Source: Frankia sp. AiPa1
GTDB lineage: Bacteria; Actinomycetota; Actinomycetes; Frankiales; Frankiaceae
Length of the DNA: 64,000 bases
NCBI RefSeq assembly: GCF_023243075.1
Contig: NZ_JALKFZ020000126.1
Span: 1 to 64,000 of the forward strand
Reading direction: 5' to 3'
Made by a program: the position numbers and the translations under genes
In this document: piece after piece, positions 25,568 through 34,627 of the stretch
How the letters are laid out: every line of letters starts with the position of its first letter
Position numbering within the stretch: position 1 is the stretch's first letter
Notes under the pieces: model-generated
Told to the model about the DNA's origin: nothing
Databases searched by the model: none
Seen by the model: the letters and a program-made list of their open reading frames with translations, nothing else

Positions 25568-26524
25568 ATGCGCTATCGCTCGCTGGGATCGTCCGGACTG
25601 CTCGTATCAGTGGTGGGGCTGGGGTGCAACAACTTCGGCTCACGCGTGGACCTCAACGGCACCCGCGCGGTCGTCGACGCCGCGCTCGACGTCGGGATCA
25701 CGTTCTTTGACACAGCCGACGTCTACGGGAACAAGGGCGGGTCGGAGACCCAGCTCGGTCACGTCCTGCGCGGTCGTCGCGACGAGGTGGTCCTGGCCAC
25801 CAAGTTCGGTGGCGACATGGCTGGCGTGTACGGTCAGGACTTCCGGGCCCGGGCGTCCCGCCGGTACATCCGCAAGGCCGTCGAGGGCTCACTCAGCCGG
25901 CTGCAGACGGACTACATCGATCTGCTCCAGCTGCACCTGCTGGACCCGTTCACCCCGATCGACGAGACGCTCGAGGCGCTCGACGAACTCATCAAGGCCG
26001 GCAAGATCCGCTACATCGGCGCCTGCAACCTGGACGCCTGGCAGGTCGCGGACGCCGAATGGACGGCGCGCGCGTCGGGCACGAACCGCTTCATCTCGGC
26101 GCAGAACCATTACAGCCTGCTCGAGCGCGGTGTCGAGGCGGAACTCGTCCCCGCTGCCCTGAAGTACGGCATCGGAGTTGTCCCGTACTTCCCGTTGGAG
26201 AACGGGCTGCTGACCGGAAAGTACCAGCGCGACGAGGTGCCCCCGGCCGGCACGCGGCTCGCCAACCGGCAGGACGAGCTGACCGACGAGGTCTTCGACC
26301 GGATCGAGGTGCTCGAGACCTTCGCCCGGGAGCGGGACCGCTCACTGCTGGACGTGGCGATCGGCGGCCTTGCCGCGCAGCCAGGTGTCACCTCGGTCAT
26401 CGCCGGCGCGACGAACGCGAGCCAGGTGCGCGCGAATGCCACCGCGGGCGAATGGCAGCCCCGGTCCGACGACCTCGAGGTACTCAACAAGATCGCGCCG
26501 TCCCGGCGGCCGCTGTCCGTCTGA
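25568..26524 (+). CDS. Aldo/keto reductase
   Basis: 318 residues of the AKR TIM-barrel family, which reduces carbonyls with NADPH. The catalytic tetrad is visible: Asp in FFDTADVYG with the Tyr in the same motif, Lys in LATKFGG and His in LLQLHLLD. IGACNLDAWQ and the C-terminal VTSVIAGATNASQV (cofactor-binding) are typical of the AKR11/12-like groups. Family length. Two inverted repeats lie just upstream, so expression may be controlled locally. Substrate unknown. Confidence 0.92.
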   Translation: MRYRSLGSSGLLVSVVGLGCNNFGSRVDLNGTRAVVDAALDVGITFFDTADVYGNKGGSETQLGHVLRGRRDEVVLATKFGGDMAGVYGQDFRARASRRYIRKAVEGSLSRLQTDYIDLLQLHLLDPFTPIDETLEALDELIKAGKIRYIGACNLDAWQVADAEWTARASGTNRFISAQNHYSLLERGVEAELVPAALKYGIGVVPYFPLENGLLTGKYQRDEVPPAGTRLANRQDELTDEVFDRIEVLETFARERDRSLLDVAIGGLAAQPGVTSVIAGATNASQVRANATAGEWQPRSDDLEVLNKIAPSRRPLSV

Positions 26525-26578
26525 TCCCGCGACCTGATCCCGCGACGCGGCGGCCGGGGGACCGAAAGCGCCGCTGGT

Positions 26579-27085
26579 TCAGGCCGGCGCGGCCCGGCGG
26601 CCGTGGGCGTGAACGAGACGGCGCTCGCGCCCGGCCGGCGCGAGCGCCATGATCACGGTCGGCTGATGCGGGCGCAGCGCGGCGACGAGCTCGTCCGCGG
26701 AGCGCAGCGCGAGCGTGAACACCGCCGCCCGGCCCGGCTGCAGGTGCCGCGCCACCCGCCGGACCTGGGCCTCGTCCATGCCAGGCCCCAGGAACCGGCT
26801 GATCAGGGCGCCGATACCAGCCCCGAGTCCCAGCCCGATGACGGGGGCGAAGAACACCGCCCCCACGACCCCGCCGCAGACCGCTCCGCCCAGCGCAGCG
26901 GTTCGCGGCGGGCTCTCCAGGCGCCGCACCTTGACCGCGCCGGTGTCGTCCCGCCAGACCAGCGCTCCGCCAGCCAGATCGAACACGCGCTGGCGGCGCA
27001 GTCGTCTGGTCAGCGACCATGCCGCCCGCGCCTGCTCGACGCTGTCGAATCCGAGCACCATCAGCCGCGGATCTTTCGCGATCAC
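26579..27085 (-). CDS. DUF1269-type membrane protein
   Basis: 168 residues. The N-terminal half is soluble (LMVLGFDSVEQARAAW, ALVWRDDTGAVKVRR). A Gly/Ala-rich hydrophobic hairpin (GGAVCGGVVGAVFFAPVIGLGLGAGIGALISRF, about 67-100) follows, then a soluble C-terminal domain (VFTLALRSADELVAAL). This is the layout of DUF1269 (YlaN/general stress membrane) proteins, of unknown function. The GTG at 27085 has AAGGAG seven bases upstream. Confidence 0.83.
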   Translation of the reverse strand: MIAKDPRLMVLGFDSVEQARAAWSLTRRLRRQRVFDLAGGALVWRDDTGAVKVRRLESPPRTAALGGAVCGGVVGAVFFAPVIGLGLGAGIGALISRFLGPGMDEAQVRRVARHLQPGRAAVFTLALRSADELVAALRPHQPTVIMALAPAGRERRLVHAHGRRAAPA

Positions 27086-27280
27086 CGCCGCTCCTTCCGG
27101 TCACTGCGCCGAACGGGCCTGCCGGCGGAACCCTACCGAGGGGCCCACCGAACGAGCCACACCAGACGAGCGGGGCGCCAGCCGAGCGGCCGGGTCCGGG
27201 CCCACCGCACGGGCCCTGCCCGCGGTGGTCCTGGCGGGAAGTCGAGAGACCAGGACGGCTGGTCGGGAAGACTGGTCACC

Positions 27281-27817
27281 ATGGTGCGCGTGAGCCTGCA
27301 ACAGGGCGACATCACCCAGGTCGAGATCGACGCGATCGTCAACGCCGCGAACAGCGGTCTGCGCGGCGGCGGCGGGGTGGACGGGGCGATCCATGCCGCC
27401 GGTGGGCCGGAGATCCTCGCCGAGTGCCAACGGCTGCGCCAGACGACCCTGCCCCACGGCCTGCCGACCGGCCAGGCGGTCGCGACGACGGCCGGTCGGT
27501 TGCCGGCACGGCACGTCATCCACGTCGTCGGTCCGGTGTACGACCGGAGCGAGGACCGCTCCGCGTTGCTGCGCTCGGCGTACACCTCGGCGCTGCGGGT
27601 CGCGGACGAGCTGGGCGCGTCCGGGGTGGCCTTTCCCGCGGTGAGCGCCGGGGTCTACGGATGGCCGTTGGACGATGCGGCGCGCCTGGCGGTGACGAGT
27701 GTGCTCGGTGCGATGACGCAGGTACGAGACGTCCGGTTCGTCCTGTTCAACGCCGGCGCCTACCAGGCATTCAGCGCTGCCCTGGCGGCGACCCACCCCC
27801 CGTCCAGTCCACGGTGA
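27281..27817 (+). CDS. Macrodomain protein (O-acetyl-ADP-ribose deacetylase type)
   Basis: 178 residues, a single macrodomain that binds ADP-ribose and typically removes O-acetyl or mono-ADP-ribosyl groups. Diagnostic motifs are DAIVNAANSGLRGGGGVDGAIH (catalytic Asn and Gly-rich loop, split here from QVEI), ATTAGRLPARHVIHVVGP and FPAVSAGVYGWP. The ATG at 27281 fits. The gene ends 47 bases inside the end of the opposing methyltransferase gene. Confidence 0.92.
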   Translation: MVRVSLQQGDITQVEIDAIVNAANSGLRGGGGVDGAIHAAGGPEILAECQRLRQTTLPHGLPTGQAVATTAGRLPARHVIHVVGPVYDRSEDRSALLRSAYTSALRVADELGASGVAFPAVSAGVYGWPLDDAARLAVTSVLGAMTQVRDVRFVLFNAGAYQAFSAALAATHPPSSPR

Positions 27818-28655
27818 GCTCCCCCAGGCGCCAACGCCGCGCGTCCCCCCGTACCGCGAAGCCCTGCGCCCGCAGGTCGCGGGCCGCGGCGATCCAGCGT
27901 TGCCGCGGCGAGAACACCGCCTGGCCGGCCGCCCGCGCCCAGGCCTGATCCAGCGCGTCGAGCAGCTGGTGGACCTCCTGGCCGGGAACATTGCGCGCGA
28001 TCAGGGCCTTGGGCAGCCGCTCGGCCAGCTCGGAGGGCTGGCCGAGACTCGGCAGATGTGCGGCCAGGGTGAGGGTCGGCCCGGGCGGGATCCGGCCGGC
28101 GGCCGCGAGCCACCCGGGCGGGGCGTCCACCGCTGGCAGACCGAACCAGCAGGCCCGCCGGCCGCTCTCATCGCAGGTGCCCTCGATCAGCAGTCCGCCC
28201 GGGGCGAGCAGCCTGCGCATGGTTGCCCACGCTCCCGCGACTGCCGGCTCCGGGTACTGTCGCAGCACGTTCAGGGCCCGGACCAGAACCGGGCGGCCAT
28301 GCTGCGCGACCTGCCCGAATCCACCGTGGTCGAAAGTCAGCCACGGCGGGCGGGCTGCCGGCCGGGCCGCCTGCACCCGCGCCAGATCGAGTTCCAGGCC
28401 GACGACCCGCACCCGCGGGCACACCCCACGCAGCCGCTCGTACAGCTCGACCGTCGTCACCGGGGACGAGCCGAAGCCCAGATCCACGACCACCGGGTCG
28501 GCGCTGCCCCGCAGCAGGGTACCGGCGGTGTCGGTGAGCCAGCGATCGACGCGGCGAAGCCGGTTCGGCGCGGTTGTCCCCCGGGTAGGGAGTCCCAGGG
28601 TGCGGGCCCGGCCGGCCGCAAGCCGCACGCCACGCACACCGCGGGGGCCGGCCAT
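27771..28655 (-). CDS. SAM-dependent methyltransferase-like protein upstream of mshA
   Basis: About 294 residues. VVDLGFGSSPVTTVELYERL is motif I, VVGLELDLARVQAA motif II, VRALNVLRQYPEPAV and LLAPGGLLIEGTCDE later motifs. Close relatives are commonly found beside actinobacterial mshA. The target is unknown. The ATG at 28655 has GAGG upstream; a second Met at 28679 is an alternative. The 3' end overlaps the convergent macrodomain gene by 47 bases. Confidence 0.8.
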   Translation of the reverse strand: MAGPRGVRGVRLAAGRARTLGLPTRGTTAPNRLRRVDRWLTDTAGTLLRGSADPVVVDLGFGSSPVTTVELYERLRGVCPRVRVVGLELDLARVQAARPAARPPWLTFDHGGFGQVAQHGRPVLVRALNVLRQYPEPAVAGAWATMRRLLAPGGLLIEGTCDESGRRACWFGLPAVDAPPGWLAAAGRIPPGPTLTLAAHLPSLGQPSELAERLPKALIARNVPGQEVHQLLDALDQAWARAAGQAVFSPRQRWIAAARDLRAQGFAVRGDARRWRLGELTVDWTGGGSPPGQR

Positions 28656-28942
28656 CCACCCAGCCTCGCAGATCGACATGTCGGGCCGGCGGGGGGCTGG
28701 TCGTCTCCGTCCGGTTCCGGCGCATCCTCGAAGACGGTTCGCGGCGGCCCAGGTCGCGTCCCTCCTTCGGGCCTGTCGGTGGGCTACCCGAGCGTCGGGT
28801 TCGTTACAGGGCCGGTGCGCATCGGTCCGGCATCGTTCGTGGCCGCGCCGCGTTGACCAGCAGTGACCGGGATGTTCCCGGCGCGCGGCGGCGGATCGGG
28901 ACACCCCCGATCGGTTGACCGGACAACGGGGCGGGGAGAACG

Positions 28943-30352
28943 GTGGTTCTCGTGTCGGTCCAGAACAGCGATGGTCGTATCGGGCAGACGCCCCTGGCGC
29001 CCCCGGACGGAGATGTCCTGGGCCCGGGAGGCGCCGTGGGGCGGAGGTTCCCCATGCGGCTGATCCGCGTCGAGTCCGGGCGGTCCGCCCGCCCGCGCCG
29101 GGTCGCGATGCTGTCCATGCACACCTCGCCGTTGGAGCAGCCCGGTACCGGCGACGCCGGCGGCCTGAACGTCTACGTGGTCGAGCTGTCCCGGCAGCTG
29201 GCCGCGCTCGGCGTCGAGGTCGAGATCTTCACCCGGGCGGTCAGCAGCCGGGTACCCGCCGCGGCCCAGCTCGCCCCGGGTGTGACGGTGCGCCATGTCG
29301 ACGCCGGGCCGTTCGAGGAGGTCCGCCGCGAGGACCTGCCAGCCTGGCTGTGCGCGTTCACCGCGGACGTGCTGCGCGCCGAGGCCGGGCACGATCCCGG
29401 CTGGTTCGACCTCATCCATTCGCACTACTGGCTGTCCGGTCAGGTCGCCCGGGCCGCCGCCCGGCGCTGGGGAGTGCCGTTCGTGCACACCTCGCACACC
29501 CTGGCGAAGGTCAAGAACGACGCTCTTGCCGCCGGCGACCGGCCGGAACCCGCGGGGCGCCTGCGTGGCGAGCAGGAGGTCGTCGCCGACGCGACCCGGA
29601 TGATCGCCTCCACCGCGGAGGAACGCGGCCATCTGATCGGGCTGTACGGCGCGCTTCCCGAGCGGGTGGACGTGGTCGCCCCCGGCGTCGACCTGACGGT
29701 GTTCCGTCCCGGGGAGGGCCCCCGGTCACCGGCTCGGTCCCGAGCCCGGCTCGGCCTCGACCCCGACGGTGAGCTGCTTCTGTTCGTCGGTCGTATTCAA
29801 CCGCTGAAGGCGCCGGACGTGCTGTTGCACGCGACCGCCGAGTTGTTGCGCCGCGATCCGACCCGACGCTCGCGGCTGTCGGTCGCCGTCGTCGGCGGGC
29901 CGAGCGGCACGGGCCTGGAACAGCCCGACGCCCTGGTGAAACTCGCGGCGGATCTGGGCATCTCCGATCTCGTCCGGTTCCAGCCCCCGGCGCCGCAGAG
30001 AGAGCTCGTCCACTGGTACCGGTCGGCCGACGCGGTGGTGGTACCCAGCCACAGCGAGAGCTTCGGCCTGGTCGCGCTCGAGGCGCAGGCCTGCGGCACA
30101 CCGGTGATCGCCGCCGCGGTCGGCGGGCTGCGCACCGCGGTCGCCGACGGCGTCTCCGGCCTGCTCGTCCCGGGCCACGATCCGCTGCGATACGCCGACG
30201 CGCTCGACCGCCTGCTGCGCCAACCGCGGCTGCGGGCGCGCCTGGCTGGCGGGGCCGTGGACCGGGCCACCGGTTTCGGCTGGTCGGCCACGGCCCGTGG
30301 GGTGCTGCGCAGCTACCGGCACGCGCTGAGCCCCGCCGCCGTCGCCGTCTGA
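28943..30352 (+). CDS. mshA: D-inositol-3-phosphate glycosyltransferase (mycothiol synthesis)
   Basis: 469 residues of the GT-B fold, family GT4. It transfers GlcNAc from UDP-GlcNAc to 1L-myo-inositol-1-phosphate, the first committed step of mycothiol synthesis. Motifs: [20 protein letters not shown] (acceptor and phosphate loop), [21 protein letters not shown] and the donor-site [21 protein letters not shown] start at 28943 follows GGGGAG. The N-terminus has about 35 extra residues before MRLIRVESG. mshD lies 9 kb downstream; mshB and mshC are not in the window. Confidence 0.95.
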   Translation: MVLVSVQNSDGRIGQTPLAPPDGDVLGPGGAVGRRFPMRLIRVESGRSARPRRVAMLSMHTSPLEQPGTGDAGGLNVYVVELSRQLAALGVEVEIFTRAVSSRVPAAAQLAPGVTVRHVDAGPFEEVRREDLPAWLCAFTADVLRAEAGHDPGWFDLIHSHYWLSGQVARAAARRWGVPFVHTSHTLAKVKNDALAAGDRPEPAGRLRGEQEVVADATRMIASTAEERGHLIGLYGALPERVDVVAPGVDLTVFRPGEGPRSPARSRARLGLDPDGELLLFVGRIQPLKAPDVLLHATAELLRRDPTRRSRLSVAVVGGPSGTGLEQPDALVKLAADLGISDLVRFQPPAPQRELVHWYRSADAVVVPSHSESFGLVALEAQACGTPVIAAAVGGLRTAVADGVSGLLVPGHDPLRYADALDRLLRQPRLRARLAGGAVDRATGFGWSATARGVLRSYRHALSPAAVAV

Positions 30353-30495
30353 GCTCGTCCCGCGATCCGCCGATCCGCCCTATGCCGAGCGTCGCCGTCG
30401 GCCGTCCGTTCGCCGTACGCATCGCGCCGGGACGCGTGCGAGGATCTGAACCGGATCCGGCTTCACAGCCACGACAACCGGGGAGGTACCGAGCC

Positions 30496-30990
30496 ATGAC
30501 GGCACCCATCGACGCGAAGGAACGCGAACGGCTCGACACCCTGATCACTAGCGCCCTCGCCGACCTCGAGCTTGCCTTCGAACGCGTCGGCGCGGGCTCG
30601 TTCCTGGTCACCCTGGAAGGCGAGCACAAACTGCGGACGATGACCTGGCTCGTCGTAAAGGACCACACACTGCTCGTCGAGGCGTTCTTCATGCGGGCAC
30701 CGGCGGAGAACGCCGCCGGCACCTACGGGTTCCTGCTCGCCCGCAACGCGCGGACCTACGGCGTGCACTTCTCCATCGACCGGGTCGGGGACATCTTCCT
30801 CACCGGCCAGGTTCCGCTGGCCGCCGTGTCCGCCGAGGAGATCGACCGGATTCTCGGGTGCGTCGGCACCTACGCGGACGAGAACTTCGACCCGGCGATC
30901 GCCCTCGGGTTCGCCTCGGCGATCGAGCGGGAGAAGGCCTGGCGAGCGAAACTCGCCGCCGACGCCGGAGCCACCGCCCGGCCCGTCTGA
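30496..30990 (+). CDS. YbjN domain-containing protein (Rv0487-like)
   Basis: 164 residues. A YbjN/type III secretion chaperone-like fold is suggested by FLVTLEGEHKLRTMTWLVVKD, LLVEAFFMRAPAENA and VHFSIDRVGDIFLTGQVPL. It follows mshA exactly as Rv0487 follows Rv0486 in mycobacteria. Function unknown. GGGAGG lies 10 bases before the ATG. Confidence 0.87.
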   Translation: MTAPIDAKERERLDTLITSALADLELAFERVGAGSFLVTLEGEHKLRTMTWLVVKDHTLLVEAFFMRAPAENAAGTYGFLLARNARTYGVHFSIDRVGDIFLTGQVPLAAVSAEEIDRILGCVGTYADENFDPAIALGFASAIEREKAWRAKLAADAGATARPV

Positions 30991-31042
30991 CGTCCGGATT
31001 CCGCGCGGCGCCCCTCCCCGGGCCGGACGGACGACGCTGGCT

Positions 31043-31573
31043 TCAGCCGGAGCCGGCGCGCTTGAGGCGGGCGGACAGATGCGACTGCATCGGCTTCCCG
31101 CCGGCCTCCATGTCGATCGCATAGGCCAGGTCGCCGCCCTCCACGATTCCGTACAGCCGCACCGACCGGGTGACATCCCGGGCGGTCGCCGTGCGGATGA
31201 GGACGTTGTGGTCGAGGTCGATGCGAGTGCCGCTGACATTGCCCACATAGATCTCGGCGATGCCGAACGGATGCGCGAGGGTCACCTCGACGAGGTTCGT
31301 CCCGTCCTCACCCGGCTGGACCCGCCAGAAGCCGGTCTCGGTCGCCAACGGGCTACCTGGTTCCCGCCCGTCGCGCGGTTCATCCGCCCACCAGGTATGC
31401 GAGACGTACCCAAGGGCGGGACGTCCATCCGCGGCAAAGGTGATCTCCTGGCCGTACTGGAACCCGTCGAGACCCTCGTAGCCGCCGACGCCCTCGCCGC
31501 GCCAGGTGCCGACCAGGAACGCCAGGGGCAGCAGGCTCGGATGCAGGTCCACCACACCTCCCACTCGTCCCAT
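31043..31573 (-). CDS. Nitrobindin / THAP4-like heme-binding protein (FABP-like, DUF1794)
   Basis: 176 residues forming a ten-stranded beta barrel. The family signature GTWRGEGVGGYEGLDGF starts near 22, and the C-terminal HLSARLKR supplies the conserved His that ligates heme in nitrobindins, which isomerise peroxynitrite to nitrate. The ATG at 31573 has AAGGAG eight bases upstream; a GTG nine bases earlier would overlap that site. It is convergent with the YbjN gene, with a CGTCCGG/CCGGACG hairpin at 30991-31029 between them. Confidence 0.9.
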   Translation of the reverse strand: MGRVGGVVDLHPSLLPLAFLVGTWRGEGVGGYEGLDGFQYGQEITFAADGRPALGYVSHTWWADEPRDGREPGSPLATETGFWRVQPGEDGTNLVEVTLAHPFGIAEIYVGNVSGTRIDLDHNVLIRTATARDVTRSVRLYGIVEGGDLAYAIDMEAGGKPMQSHLSARLKRAGSG

Positions 31574-31669
31574 GTCTTCCACTCCTTCTGTCTTCTCGGT
31601 GCTCAGCCGGACGTGGCGCGCGGATGTGGCCGCGCCTTCACGACTCGCCGATGGCCGTGTCGCAGGCGC

Positions 31670-31849
31670 TCAGCGTTGCGCCTCATACAGCTTGTAGACC
31701 ACATAGCCGGAGAACCAGGCGATCAGAACGCACATCGCCACCAGAAGTCCGGTGAAGAAGTAGTGCAACACGCTGCGCAGCCTAGTGGGTGTCCGCCAAG
31801 GGCCGTCGGTTGCCGGCCGGACCGGGTCGCTGGCGGGCGCCGGGGGCAC
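31670..31849 (-). CDS. Small single-span membrane protein
   Basis: 59 codons from a GTG at 31849. A Pro/Ala-rich N-terminus (PPAPASDPVRPATDGPW) is followed by one strong membrane helix (VLHYFFTGLLVAMCVLIAWF) and a short basic end (SGYVVYKLYEAQR). A shorter form from the GTG at 31771 would keep only the helix. The hydrophobic helix with flanking basic and aromatic residues, in a gap between divergent genes, looks real. I do not know its function. No good ribosome binding site is seen for either start. Confidence 0.55.
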   Translation of the reverse strand: MPPAPASDPVRPATDGPWRTPTRLRSVLHYFFTGLLVAMCVLIAWFSGYVVYKLYEAQR

Positions 31850-31879
31850 CAGTTCGGGTGGTTCGGGCAGACTGGGACG

Positions 31880-32242
31880 GTGACCCGATCTCTCGTCGTC
31901 AAGGCCACCGCGGGGATGGACGCTCCGGAGCGCTGCTCGCAGGCTTTCACCGTCGCGGCGGTCGCGGTGACCGCCGGCGCCGACGTGTCGCTGTGGCTCA
32001 CCGGAGAATCAGCCTGGTTCGCCCTGCCCGGGCGGGCGAGCGAGTTCAGTCTGGCCGAGGCGGCCCCGTTGCCAGATCTTCTCGACGCCATCCTCGCCGG
32101 CGGACGGATCACCGTGTGCACCCAGTGCGCGGCGCGACGCTCCTTCGGCCCGCAGGATGTCCTGCCCGGTATCCGCATCGCCGGCGCGGCCACGTTCGTC
32201 GACGAGGTGCTCGCCGACGCTGTCCAGGCCCTGGTCTACTGA
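31880..32242 (+). CDS. DsrE-family protein
   Basis: 120 residues, a small alpha/beta fold resembling DsrE/YchN sulfur-relay proteins: SLVVKATAGMDAPERCSQAF, VAVTAGADVSLWLTGESAW and a Cys pair in ITVCTQCAARRSF that could carry persulfide sulfur. It lies next to a rhodanese/DUF1416 gene group, which fits sulfur trafficking. GTG start at 31880, divergent from the small membrane protein gene. Confidence 0.83.
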   Translation: MTRSLVVKATAGMDAPERCSQAFTVAAVAVTAGADVSLWLTGESAWFALPGRASEFSLAEAAPLPDLLDAILAGGRITVCTQCAARRSFGPQDVLPGIRIAGAATFVDEVLADAVQALVY

Positions 32243-32377
32243 CCATCGGTCGCCATGCCGTTGCAGGAGCTCACGGCAGGAGCCAGCACCAGAAGCCACG
32301 GCAGTCGCAACAACAGACCACGACCGGCACACGTAAAAACGAGGTCGACCCCTCACCACATGCGCTTTTCTGATCGC

Positions 32378-32641
32378 ATGATGGCTGAGTCCGACGCACT
32401 CTTCGCCGTAGTCCTGTTCGCCGCCGCCGGGCAACGTACGGTTCGTCGCATCATCGCGCCGTTCCCAGATCGCAGATCAGCCCTGGCCTTCGCCCGGGAG
32501 AACGGCCTGCGCTGTTACACGATCGGCCCGATGCACTTCGCGGTGCCCACCACCATTCCCGTTGACGTAGGCCAGCCCCAGGCGACCCAGCCCGCGCCGA
32601 CCGTGGCCCGGATGGAACGGGCCGGTCGGGTGCCCCACTGA
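32378..32641 (+). CDS. Hypothetical small protein
   Basis: 87 residues starting MMAESDALFAVVLFAAA. A short alpha/beta pattern (RRIIAPFPDRRSALAFAREN, LRCYTIGPMHFAV) is followed by a Gln/Pro-rich end. The frame extends upstream to 32255 but that part is basic and Asn/His-rich. I recognise no family. Codon use with G/C in wobble positions supports coding. Confidence 0.5.
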   Translation: MMAESDALFAVVLFAAAGQRTVRRIIAPFPDRRSALAFARENGLRCYTIGPMHFAVPTTIPVDVGQPQATQPAPTVARMERAGRVPH

Positions 32642-32668
32642 TTCCGCCCGGACCCGGATCGACACGCC

Positions 32669-32702
32669 AGCACCTTCGAGTCCCGAGCACCTTCGAGTCC
32701 CG
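32669..32702. repeat. Two exact tandem copies of a 17-base unit
   Basis: agcaccttcgagtcccg occurs at 32669-32685 and 32686-32702 without a mismatch, downstream of the hypothetical gene. Confidence 0.85.
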
Positions 32703-32770
32703 CTCCATCATCCTGCGGTGGAACGGCGCGCTCGGCACACCGGCGACACCGGACAGCCGGGTGAACGCAG

Positions 32771-32808
32771 AAAAAGAGGACAGCGGATTGTTGACCCGCT
32801 GTCCTCTT
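32771..32808 (-). terminator. Intrinsic terminator of the leftward sulfur gene run
   Basis: A perfect 13-bp stem (arms 32774-32786 and 32796-32808) with a nine-base loop is followed on the minus strand by a T5 run. It lies 59 bases after the DUF1416 stop codon. Confidence 0.9.
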
Positions 32809-32866
32809 CGTCGTCGCTGTGGATCGTCGTTGCTGTGCCTGTCCTGCTCCGCGTGATCGGCGACGG

Positions 32867-33166
32867 TCAGGCCGCGACCTCGACCCGCGCGTCCACCGGC
32901 TCGCCCTGCCGGGCGACGACCTTCCGCTCACCGGTCGCACCCGGCACCAACGCCCGAACCGTCCACTGGCCGGGACGGGCGAAGAACCGGAACTGCCCGG
33001 TGGCGGACAGCGGCACCTCGGCGGTGAAGTCTCCGCCCTCGTCGAGCAGGCGGGCGTATCCGGTCGACACCGGCTCGCCGTCGCGCACCACGATGCCCTG
33101 GATCACGGTCTCCTTGGCCACGTCAATTCCCTCCACCGACGGTCCACCGCTGGTCGCACCGCACAT
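32867..33166 (-). CDS. DUF1416 protein (SseC-like)
   Basis: 99 residues starting MCGATSGGPSVEGID. A beta-rich immunoglobulin-like fold is suggested by IQGIVVRDGEPVSTGYARLLD, FRFFARPGQWTVRAL and the end VDARVEVAA. It directly follows the rhodanese gene, with three bases between stop and start, as sseC1 follows cysA3 in mycobacteria (Rv3117-Rv3118). The Cys at position 2 may accept sulfur. Exact function unknown. Confidence 0.92.
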   Translation of the reverse strand: MCGATSGGPSVEGIDVAKETVIQGIVVRDGEPVSTGYARLLDEGGDFTAEVPLSATGQFRFFARPGQWTVRALVPGATGERKVVARQGEPVDARVEVAA

Positions 33167-33169
33167 GGT

Positions 33170-34003
33170 TCACGCACCCTTCTCGATCGGCACGCCCACG
33201 AGCGAGCCGTACTCGGTCCATGAACCGTCGTAGTTCTTCACACCGGGCAGCTCGAGCAGTTCGTGCAGCGCGAACCAGGTGTGCGCGGAACGCTCGCCGA
33301 TGCGGCAGTAGGCGATGATCTCCTGGGACAGGTCGACGCCGGCCTCCGCATACAGCGCCGTCAGCTGCTCGTTGCTGCGGAAGGTGCCGTCCTCGTTCGC
33401 AGTCTTCGCCCACGGGATGTTCTTCGCTGTCGGAATGTGGCCGGCACGCTGGGACTGCTCCTGCGGCAGATGGGCCGGCGCGAGCAGCCGGCCGGAGAAC
33501 TCGTCCGGCGAGCGGACGTCCACGAGCGCCTTGTCGCCGATCGCGGCGACAACCTCCTCCCGGAAGGCACGGATATCGGTGCGTGCGTCCCTGGCGGCGT
33601 AGGTCGTCTCAGGACGGGGAGCGACCTGCGCGGTCAGCTCGCGGCCGTCCAGCTCCCACTTCTTGCGCCCGCCGTCGAGCAGCCGGACATCCGCGTGGCC
33701 ATACAGGGTGAAGTACCAGTAGGCGTAGGCCGCGAACCAGTTGTTGTTCCCACCGTAGAGGACTACGGTGTCGTCATTCGCGATGCCCTTGCTGGACAGC
33801 AGCTTCTCGAACTGCTCCTTGTTCACGAAATCCCGGATGACCGGATCCTGCAGTTCGGACTTCCAGTCCAGCCGGACCGCACCCGGAATATGTCCACGGT
33901 CATAGGCGGAGACGTCCTCGTCGACCTCGATCAGAACAACCTTGGGGTCCCCGCTGTGCGCCTCGACCCACGCGGCATCAACCAGAACCTGTTCGCGGCT
34001 CAT
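33170..34003 (-). CDS. Thiosulfate sulfurtransferase (tandem rhodanese domains)
   Basis: 277 residues with two rhodanese domains. The N-terminal domain (1-140) is inactive-type. The C-terminal domain carries the active Cys in IIAYCRIGERSAHTWFAL, which forms persulfide from thiosulfate. VLIEVDEDVSAYDRGHIPGAVRLDW and LVDVRSPDEFSG are typical. It matches CysA2/CysA3/SseA of mycobacteria. Its ATG overlaps the DUF4395 stop by four bases, so the genes are one operon. Confidence 0.94.
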   Translation of the reverse strand: MSREQVLVDAAWVEAHSGDPKVVLIEVDEDVSAYDRGHIPGAVRLDWKSELQDPVIRDFVNKEQFEKLLSSKGIANDDTVVLYGGNNNWFAAYAYWYFTLYGHADVRLLDGGRKKWELDGRELTAQVAPRPETTYAARDARTDIRAFREEVVAAIGDKALVDVRSPDEFSGRLLAPAHLPQEQSQRAGHIPTAKNIPWAKTANEDGTFRSNEQLTALYAEAGVDLSQEIIAYCRIGERSAHTWFALHELLELPGVKNYDGSWTEYGSLVGVPIEKGA

Positions 34004-34419
34004 CCCCGCGCTCCCTTCACGGTAGCAGAACGAAAGAACACATACATCTGGCAGCCGAGACAGAACTCGAACGCCGCATTGAGGAATGCCGCCACAAAGG
34101 CGAGGGCGGTGGCCGCGAGGCCCAGCGCCCAGAGCCCGGACAGGAACCCGGCCGTTCCCACCGCCCCGAAGACCGCGCCCACAAGCTGGGCGAACCGGGG
34201 AGGTGCGGCGTCCTCCAGATCGCTCGGCGGCCCGAGCCGCGGGCGCAGCAGCCGGCGGAACACGAGGGCATAGGGAGCGTTCCGCACGCCTGCCGACGCC
34301 CCGATCACAAACACCGCCGTCTGCGCGAGCAGCAGCCATCCACTGCCCGTGACGAGCACCACGGCAAGCACCACCGTGGTCACTGCGGCAGTGAACCGCA
34401 TGCCGCGAGGATCAACCAC
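34000..34419 (-). CDS. DUF4395 membrane protein
   Basis: 139 residues with about four hydrophobic helices (AAVTTVVLAVVLVTGSGWLLL, AQTAVFVIGASAG, LVGAVFGAVGTAGFLSGLWAL, ALAFVAAFLNAAFEFCLGC). The C-terminal FCLGCQMYVFF contains a CxxC. DUF4395 proteins are usually encoded between a thioredoxin-like gene and a rhodanese gene, as here, suggesting a membrane step in thiol or sulfur transfer (inference). The GTG at 34419 has AGGAG seven bases upstream. Four-base overlap with the rhodanese gene. Confidence 0.88.
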   Translation of the reverse strand: MVDPRGMRFTAAVTTVVLAVVLVTGSGWLLLAQTAVFVIGASAGVRNAPYALVFRRLLRPRLGPPSDLEDAAPPRFAQLVGAVFGAVGTAGFLSGLWALGLAATALAFVAAFLNAAFEFCLGCQMYVFFRSATVKGARG

Positions 34420-34627
34420 TGACGTTCTCCTGACTGCGCAGATCACCAGGCCGATCACCGGAGGGACACGCCCGTGCCGGACCGGCCGCACCGGCACGAC
34501 GCAGGGGCCCGATCAGGAATGGCGACAGAGGCAGCTGCGCACGCGACAGAGATCCACCGCACGTCGGCGGACAAGCTGCATCAGGAGCATGGTTCGTGTC
34601 ACGTTAGCAGCGATGGTGTGATCCGTG

